Made by a program: the position numbers and the translations under genes. A DNA stretch of 58,302 nucleotides from Nitrososphaerota archaeon (GTDB taxonomy: Archaea > Thermoproteota > Nitrososphaeria_A > Caldarchaeales > JAVZCJ01), in the NCBI GenBank assembly GCA_038817485.1, contig JAWAZL010000006.1, forward strand, positions 1-58,302. Reading direction: 5' to 3'. Of this stretch, positions 53,707-58,302 are shown piece after piece; positions within the stretch are counted from its first letter, which is position 1, and each line of letters begins with the position of its first letter. A model generated the notes under the pieces. It saw nothing but the letters and a program-made list of their open reading frames with translations, was not told the origin of the DNA and searched no databases.

Positions 53707-53991
53707 TTATTTTTCCATTAATTCTTTAACTTCTTTTTTTCCTTCTTCTAATTCTTTCATTTGTTCTTTATCTTTTAATACTAATAATGCTTGAAATTCT
53801 CCTACATGAGTTTTCTCTTCTTTTGCTATATCTAAAAGAATTTCCTTAATATTTTTATTTTCAGTCATATTTGCTAATTGTTCATAAAGATTTATAGCAT
53901 CCAATTCAGCTATTATTCCAATTCTTAATATTTCTTTATCTATATCTTCCTTTTTTATTTTATTAAGATTTATGGGTATTGTTGATAACAT
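53707..53991 (-). CDS. Ferritin-like (rubrerythrin/encapsulated-ferritin type) small protein
   Basis: 94 residues. AELDAINLYEQLA and DIAKEEKTHVGEFQALL carry the Glu and His ligands of a ferritin-type di-iron site, in two helices. Short proteins like this form dimeric di-iron centres, and some are cargo of encapsulins. No encapsulin gene is in the window. A 20-bp palindrome lies upstream. Confidence 0.72.
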   Translation of the reverse strand: MLSTIPINLNKIKKEDIDKEILRIGIIAELDAINLYEQLANMTENKNIKEILLDIAKEEKTHVGEFQALLVLKDKEQMKELEEGKKEVKELMEK

Positions 53992-54044
53992 TTTTCTAAA
54001 CCTCTTTCATTTAATTTATTAATTAACTTTATTATTCTCAAATT

Positions 54045-54064
54045 TTTATGAAATATTTCATAAA
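54045..54064. promoter_or_regulatory. 20-bp perfect palindrome upstream of the ferritin-like gene
   Basis: Half-site TTTATGAAAT followed by its exact reverse complement. It lies 54 bases upstream of the ferritin-like start on the reverse strand, near where the promoter would be. It may bind a dimeric repressor such as an iron or oxidative stress regulator. The AT-rich background makes palindromes more likely, but 20 bp exact is long. Confidence 0.45.
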
Positions 54065-54237
54065 TATAATTTTTAATCTTATAAAGTAATTCTTAGGAAT
54101 GAAGTTTTTACGATTATTTAATTGCTCTAAAATTCCATTATAAGTTTCATTTTTTCATTCTTTTTTATCTATAAAACTTTTAAATATAATCGATAAACTT
54201 TTTATAGTGGTACGCTTTCTATTTTTAGTGTTCAACT

Positions 54238-54966
54238 TTGAATGCTTTAAAGAAAGAATTCTTAGAACTTCTTGATAAAGATATTGAATTTAGATATGCT
54301 ATTGCAGGATATCTTGGATTATCAGAAATTTTAAAGAAACTTGATGCTTTAAGTGAAGAGCAAGTTAATCTTAGAAAAGAGCAAGTTAAATTAAGAGAAG
54401 AACAAATAAAAATTTGGAAAGAAATTGAAGGAATTAAAGAAGAACAAGTAAAAATTTGGAAAGAAATCAAAGGAATTAGAGAAGAACAAGCAGAGCTTAG
54501 AAAAGAACAAATAAAACTTAGAGAAGATTTTAATAAAATGCTTGAAGTGATAAATAGAATGGATATTAGACTTAATAGAGTTGAAAAAACATTAGAAAAG
54601 CTTACAGTTGATATTGAAGATGAAGCAAGATCGATTATAAAATATAGAATTAAAGAAGAATTAGGTATAGATATGAAAATAACTTCTTTAATATTACCAG
54701 AATTAGAATTAAATGTTTATGGAATCTCAAATGATATTTGTGTTATTGGTGAAGCAACAGTTAGAGGTGGAGCTAAACTTGTCGACGAACTTTTAGAGAA
54801 ATTCGAAAAACTTAAAACTAATTATCCAAATCTTTTAAGAAAAAAAGTTATATTTGTAATTTATGTTTCTTTACCTTTAATTGAGCTTATAGAAAAGGCA
54901 AAAGAAAAGAATATATGGTTATTGAAAGCTACGGAAGAATTCTTTAAACCAGAAAGAATATTCTAA
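54238..54966 (+). CDS. Coiled-coil plus nuclease-like domain protein (DUF3782 type)
   Basis: 242 residues. Residues ~38-125 form a coiled coil built from near-repeats (EEQVKIWKEI, RKEQVKLREEQIK); the C-terminal ~100 (LELNVYGISNDICVIGEATV) recall the PD-(D/E)XK-like fold seen in DUF3782 proteins of thermophilic archaea. The GEAT segment holds a possible metal Glu. TTG start. It stands alone; function unknown. Confidence 0.65.
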   Translation: MNALKKEFLELLDKDIEFRYAIAGYLGLSEILKKLDALSEEQVNLRKEQVKLREEQIKIWKEIEGIKEEQVKIWKEIKGIREEQAELRKEQIKLREDFNKMLEVINRMDIRLNRVEKTLEKLTVDIEDEARSIIKYRIKEELGIDMKITSLILPELELNVYGISNDICVIGEATVRGGAKLVDELLEKFEKLKTNYPNLLRKKVIFVIYVSLPLIELIEKAKEKNIWLLKATEEFFKPERIF

Positions 54967-55024
54967 ATCTAATTCCAAATTATGTCTTTGTTTAACTTTA
55001 TCGATTGAAAAATTATTGAGTTTT

Positions 55025-56051
55025 TTAAATCGTCTTTTGAACTTCTATTAATAATGCAACAACATTTTTCTTCAAGTTTATTTCTGAAATATTTTTACAT
55101 TTTTCCCATATTATTGGATGGTCTATCATAATATGGGATATTACTCTATTAAGGATTAATGTATGTTCTTAGGCACATTTTAAGTATTCTTTTCCCATTT
55201 CTGCTGTCTTATGTAATTCGTTTAAAACTTCTTCTTTTGCATCCTCTGGAATTTCATATAGCTTTCTTTCTTTTATTTCTCTTATTTCTTTCTTTTCTTT
55301 TTCTATTTTCCTTCTAGCTTCTTTAAATTGCGGCTTTTTTATATTTAAAAATAAATAACCCTCCAGGCTTAATATATTGTAACTCATATTTTGACGTTGG
55401 AGAATATTCTCCAATATCTGATTTTGTTACTAAGCCTTCTCCAATAAACTTATCAACTTTATGTTCTAAATATTCAATAAGTGCTTGATAATTTGTTATT
55501 AAATTTTGTTCTTCAATTTTACATAATTTATTCCTAAATTTGAGAGCATATTATATTTTCTTGGAGGTGGAATCCAAGCTTTTCTTTCTCCAACTTCAAA
55601 TACTACAATAGTATATGGTTTTGGATAATTTTTATGAACACCCATTGGTGTATAAGCTGAGCCAAACATTTCTATTGCAAATGTGTAGTCATCTATGTTT
55701 TTTAGTATGGGTTCCATGTAATTCGGTTCCATATGTGCTATGTATAATAATCCAGCCAATTGGTCTTTTGTAACTGGGTCGTCATTATGCTTAAATATTC
55801 CATTTTTACAAAAAAGCATATGAGTCCCATCATATTTTTGATTCAAGAAAAATTGGAGTTTTTAATTTTGGTAATATGTTAGAGAATAATGGATGTGGGG
55901 TGTCTATATGATAAGGTTTTATATCTGGCTTAGTTGAAAGTAAGAATGACTTTTCAAGTTTCTCTATGATATCTCCTAAAGGTTTTATCTTATATTTCAT
56001 TCTTAAGTAATTATAAGTTTCTTCTAATGTTTTTTCGAGAACATTTTTCAT
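55025..56051 (-). pseudogene. Decayed ATP-dependent RNA-ligase-like gene with three frameshifts and an internal stop
   Basis: On the reverse strand, frame segments 56051-55830, 55846-55499, a piece around 55535-55340 and 55414-55025 join to a protein of ~340 residues. Ligase motifs appear in order: ESKYDGTHM (motif I, Lys nucleophile), FAIEMFGS (motif III), EGLVTK (motif IV) and LFIFKYKKP (motif V). The shifts are an extra A near 55837, a missing A near 55530 and an extra A near 55335, each in a run of A. A TAA at 55169-55171 breaks the last part, after which the frame continues to 55025. The family could be RNA ligase; a DNA ligase relative is less likely. Confidence 0.65.
55104..55138. repeat. 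Inverted repeat with 11-bp perfect stem
   Basis: TCCCATATTAT at 55104-55114 and its exact reverse complement at 55128-55138, separated by 13 bases. It lies in the decayed ligase 3' part, in both orientations downstream of the nearest genes, so it may act as a hairpin in RNA or be chance in degenerating sequence. Confidence 0.45.
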
Positions 56052-56234
56052 AATATTCTCTCTTTTTATTTTTGTTTTTAATTTTTATTATTCTCATTTT
56101 TATAAAAATAATTCATAGATATAAATCTTAATCTCATAAAGCTTTTTTAAAAATGATGCTAGACAAGTAAGTATTAATAAAAACTTAAGTATTGGAGAAA
56201 AATTAAAATTTTAAAGTTAATTTGGTGATTTAAA

Positions 56235-57152
56235 ATGGGTTTTTCAATAGATATAATAAAAAATAATCTATGTTTTTCTGCCAAATTTCCTTGGAAAATA
56301 GGGATTGTAAGCTTTATGGCATATCCATCAATGATGGAAGGAAAAGAAGTATATTCTTCTATTAAAAAAATTGCTGAAGATAATTTCTTTGATTTAATAG
56401 AATTACCAGTTCTTTCTAATGAAGAATTATCTTCAATAGCTCCATTATTAAAAAATAAAAATGTAAGCATTGGTCTTCAACCATTTATATTTAAAGAAAA
56501 ACTTGATATAAATTCTCTTAATTCAAATGAAAGGAAGAGAGCTATAGATACAATAAAGAAAGAAATAGATAAAGCATCAAAACATGGAATATGCACAATA
56601 GCTTTATGTTCTGGTCCAGATGTTGAAAAAGGAAAAAGAGAAGAAGCAAAAAAATTGCTAGTAGATTCTTTAAATGAAATTTGCAGTTATGCTGCAAAAT
56701 ATGGTATAAATATTGTATTTGAAACATTTGATAGAGCTCATGATAAAAAACTTTTAATTGGTCCAAAAGATGAAGCATTAGAAATAATTAAGAAAGTGCG
56801 TGAAAAAAATAAAAACATAGGATTACTATGGGATTTAAGCCATGCACCTTTATTAAATGAAAAACCAGAAGATGTTAAAGAGATTAAAGAATATCTTTTC
56901 CATATTCATATTGGTTGTGGTAAAGAAGTTAATGGTAAGCTTTATGATTGGCATCCAGTTTTTCATACAAAAGGAGCATTAAATACAGAAGAAGATATTG
57001 CAAAACTTTTAAAAGTTTTATCTGAAATAAATTATTGTGGAGCTATAAGTTTTGAAATAAAACCTGAAGCAGATCAAACAAGTGAACTTGTAATAAATGC
57101 TGCAAAAGGTGCATTAATAAAAGCTTTTCAAATATTTATTGAGAAACTATAA
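56235..57152 (+). CDS. Sugar phosphate isomerase/epimerase-like TIM barrel (AP endonuclease family 2)
   Basis: 305 residues of the xylose-isomerase-like TIM-barrel superfamily. Metal-ligand positions look present: FETFDRAHD, LLWDLSHAP, FHIHIGCG, and the final ISFEIKPEA. Enzymes of this group isomerise or epimerise sugars or sugar acids (hydroxypyruvate isomerase, tagatose epimerase). Substrate unknown. A strong GGTGAT ribosome site is seven bases before the ATG. Confidence 0.8.
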   Translation: MGFSIDIIKNNLCFSAKFPWKIGIVSFMAYPSMMEGKEVYSSIKKIAEDNFFDLIELPVLSNEELSSIAPLLKNKNVSIGLQPFIFKEKLDINSLNSNERKRAIDTIKKEIDKASKHGICTIALCSGPDVEKGKREEAKKLLVDSLNEICSYAAKYGINIVFETFDRAHDKKLLIGPKDEALEIIKKVREKNKNIGLLWDLSHAPLLNEKPEDVKEIKEYLFHIHIGCGKEVNGKLYDWHPVFHTKGALNTEEDIAKLLKVLSEINYCGAISFEIKPEADQTSELVINAAKGALIKAFQIFIEKL

Positions 57153-57266
57153 TTTCCTTTTTTATTTTATTTTTTTTAAATATAAAAAACAATAGTGAAA
57201 ATTTTTAAGAAATACAGAATTAAACTTAGTAACCACATAATAATTCTTTTATCTCCTATAATTGTT

Positions 57267-57980
57267 TCATTCAATTCTCTCACTATAATAAAAATTTTTT
57301 AAAATTTTAAATAATTTACATAAATTCTTTACTCTCAAATCTGGATTGCATGGAAATTTCCAAGCTTCCTTTAATATACTTTCAAAATCTATTTTTATTG
57401 TAGAAAAACCAGATTTTGTAGCTTCATTAATAGGTCTTGGTTTATCATTAATTAAAACACATTCTTTTCTTTTCAAATTGTATTTATTTGCTAATTTTCT
57501 TAATGCTATCGTTATACTTTCCACATCTTCACCTACTATAATGATATCATTGAAAAAATTTGCTAAACCACTAGCTTTAATTCTATTCTTTTTCAAGGAT
57601 GGTAATCCATCACTTTCTGATACACTTGTGATTATGCATTTTTTATTTTTAAGGAATTCAAGCAATTTAATAGAACAAGATAAAATTTTAGTGCTATAAG
57701 TTCTTTCTTTCCAATAAATCATGACTGCTTCTTTTAAATTAAATTCTTTTTCAGAATAACCTAATTTATTTAAAGCATTTTTAATATAAATGCTTCTATC
57801 GTATTTTTTAAGAAGATCACCTTTATCTTCTTCTTTCAATGCTATTTTTATAAAATTATTAAGATCTTTATTTTTTAAACCTAAATTTTTACCTACTTTT
57901 TTCCATACATTATTTAAACAAGAATAGCTATCAACAAGTGTGCCATCAAAATCAAATGCAAACAATTTCCAATTTTTCAT
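57267..57980 (-). CDS. HAD-superfamily hydrolase
   Basis: 237 residues. FAFDFDGTLVDS is motif I (both catalytic Asp), ITSVSES is motif II, and KECVLINDKPRPINEA carries motif III/IV acidic residues. The helical cap between them is of the phosphoglycolate-phosphatase type. Substrate unknown. ATG start. Confidence 0.85.
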   Translation of the reverse strand: MKNWKLFAFDFDGTLVDSYSCLNNVWKKVGKNLGLKNKDLNNFIKIALKEEDKGDLLKKYDRSIYIKNALNKLGYSEKEFNLKEAVMIYWKERTYSTKILSCSIKLLEFLKNKKCIITSVSESDGLPSLKKNRIKASGLANFFNDIIIVGEDVESITIALRKLANKYNLKRKECVLINDKPRPINEATKSGFSTIKIDFESILKEAWKFPCNPDLRVKNLCKLFKILKNFYYSERIE

Positions 57981-58213
57981 AATATAAACTTAATAATAAT
58001 GAATTAAATTTTTTTATTAAAATTGATAGCTCTCTAGTTTTTTATAGAATTATTGCTAGAAATTTTTTAATAATTAGCTTTAATTAAAAATATTTAACAA
58101 ATAGTAACTTTTTTATATTGAATTTATTTGAACTTTATTAAACCATTTTAAACTATTTTAAGATTTTTCATGAATTTAAAGTCTTTATTTGAATTTTTTA
58201 TAAAATATTGGAA

Positions 58214-58302
58214 ATGAATGAAGAAGAATTAATGTATGATGGAGCAAGTATTAATGGGATTAATAATTTAGAAATTGAAAATATTGAAAAAGATATGAAA
58301 TT
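58214..58302 (+). CDS. 5' end of an unidentified ORF, cut by the window end
   Basis: The first 29 codons of a frame that continues beyond the window: MNEEELMYDGASINGI. A TATA-like TTTTTTATAAAATAT near 58193-58207 would put transcription start close to 58230, so the second ATG at 58232 could be the true, leaderless start. Too short to identify. The 230 bases before it hold nothing else I can see. Confidence 0.4.
   Translation, partial: MNEEELMYDGASINGINNLEIENIEKDMK

Noticed and set aside
53707-53991. Encapsulin cargo system
   Set aside because: The ferritin-like protein fits encapsulated ferritins, but no encapsulin shell gene or C-terminal targeting peptide is evident nearby.
55169-56051. 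Three separate small genes on the reverse strand
   Set aside because: The pieces carry consecutive ligase motifs and join at single-base shifts, so they are parts of one broken gene.
1-58302. tRNA, rRNA, CRISPR or insertion sequence
   Set aside because: I looked for GC-rich structured patches, TTCGAA-type T-loop sequence, regularly spaced repeats and transposase genes and saw none. Faint RNAs such as C/D box sRNAs cannot be excluded by eye.

Overview
The window is AT-rich archaeal DNA, most likely from a thermophilic TACK-group archaeon related to the Caldiarchaeum/Aigarchaeota neighbourhood. The evidence is class I lysyl-tRNA synthetase, archaeal GlyRS, EndA, archaeal CoaD, a GPN GTPase, a crenactin-type actin, type IV pilin-like proteins, GGTGA-type Shine-Dalgarno sites mixed with TATA-led leaderless starts, and a full ubiquitin-like conjugation locus. 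The lineage is an inference. No rRNA, tRNA, CRISPR array or insertion sequence was seen.

Layout. 1-5.2 kb: MFS transporter (cut by the window edge), RraA-like protein, DUF2099 protein, Vsr/DUF559-like nuclease, VTT membrane protein, serine hydroxymethyltransferase. 5-8.5 kb: two pilin-like proteins around two unrecognised genes. 8.4-13.6 kb: TldD, a small JAMM peptidase, CoaD with an extra N-terminal domain, a Yip1-like membrane protein, GPN GTPase. 13.6-18.2 kb: polyferredoxin, tungsten aldehyde ferredoxin oxidoreductase, MoaD-like protein, Obg-like GTPase, hydrogenase maturation protease. 18.5-28.3 kb: a 12-gene operon for a complex I-like enzyme with all 11 subunit types (J split in two), whose catalytic subunits keep the [NiFe]-hydrogenase cysteines. 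28.3-36.0 kb: LysS and the ubiquitin-like locus (Rpn11-like JAMM with a membrane anchor, Ubl, E2, E1, RING, coiled-coil proteins, and a second, membrane-anchored RING). 36-42 kb: GlyRS, PhoU-like protein, EndA, an actin cluster with an arcadin-2-like partner. 42-45.4 kb: OB-fold SSB, sugar nucleotidyltransferase, thioredoxin, KaiC-like ATPase, primase-like protein. 45.4-52.0 kb: PadR-led operon with a MacB/LolD-like ABC system and two surface proteins. 52.1-58.3 kb: tagaturonate-epimerase-like protein, ferritin-like protein, coiled-coil/nuclease-like protein, a decayed RNA-ligase-like pseudogene, a TIM-barrel sugar isomerase/epimerase, a HAD phosphatase and the first codons of a further ORF.

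How the parts fit. Ferredoxin reduced by the aldehyde oxidoreductase and its polyferredoxin could feed the membrane-bound hydrogenase-like complex, which would evolve H2 and pump ions. The neighbouring maturation protease is what such a large subunit needs. In the ubiquitin-like locus, the Ubl needs removal of a nine-residue tail after its Gly-Gly, and the divergently transcribed Rpn11-like protease is the obvious candidate. Both that protease and the second RING protein are predicted to sit in the membrane, which suggests modification or removal of membrane proteins. The most interesting items are the hydrogenase/complex I hybrid, the membrane-tethered ubiquitin components, the E1 with a helix-hairpin-helix-like insert, and the actin cluster.
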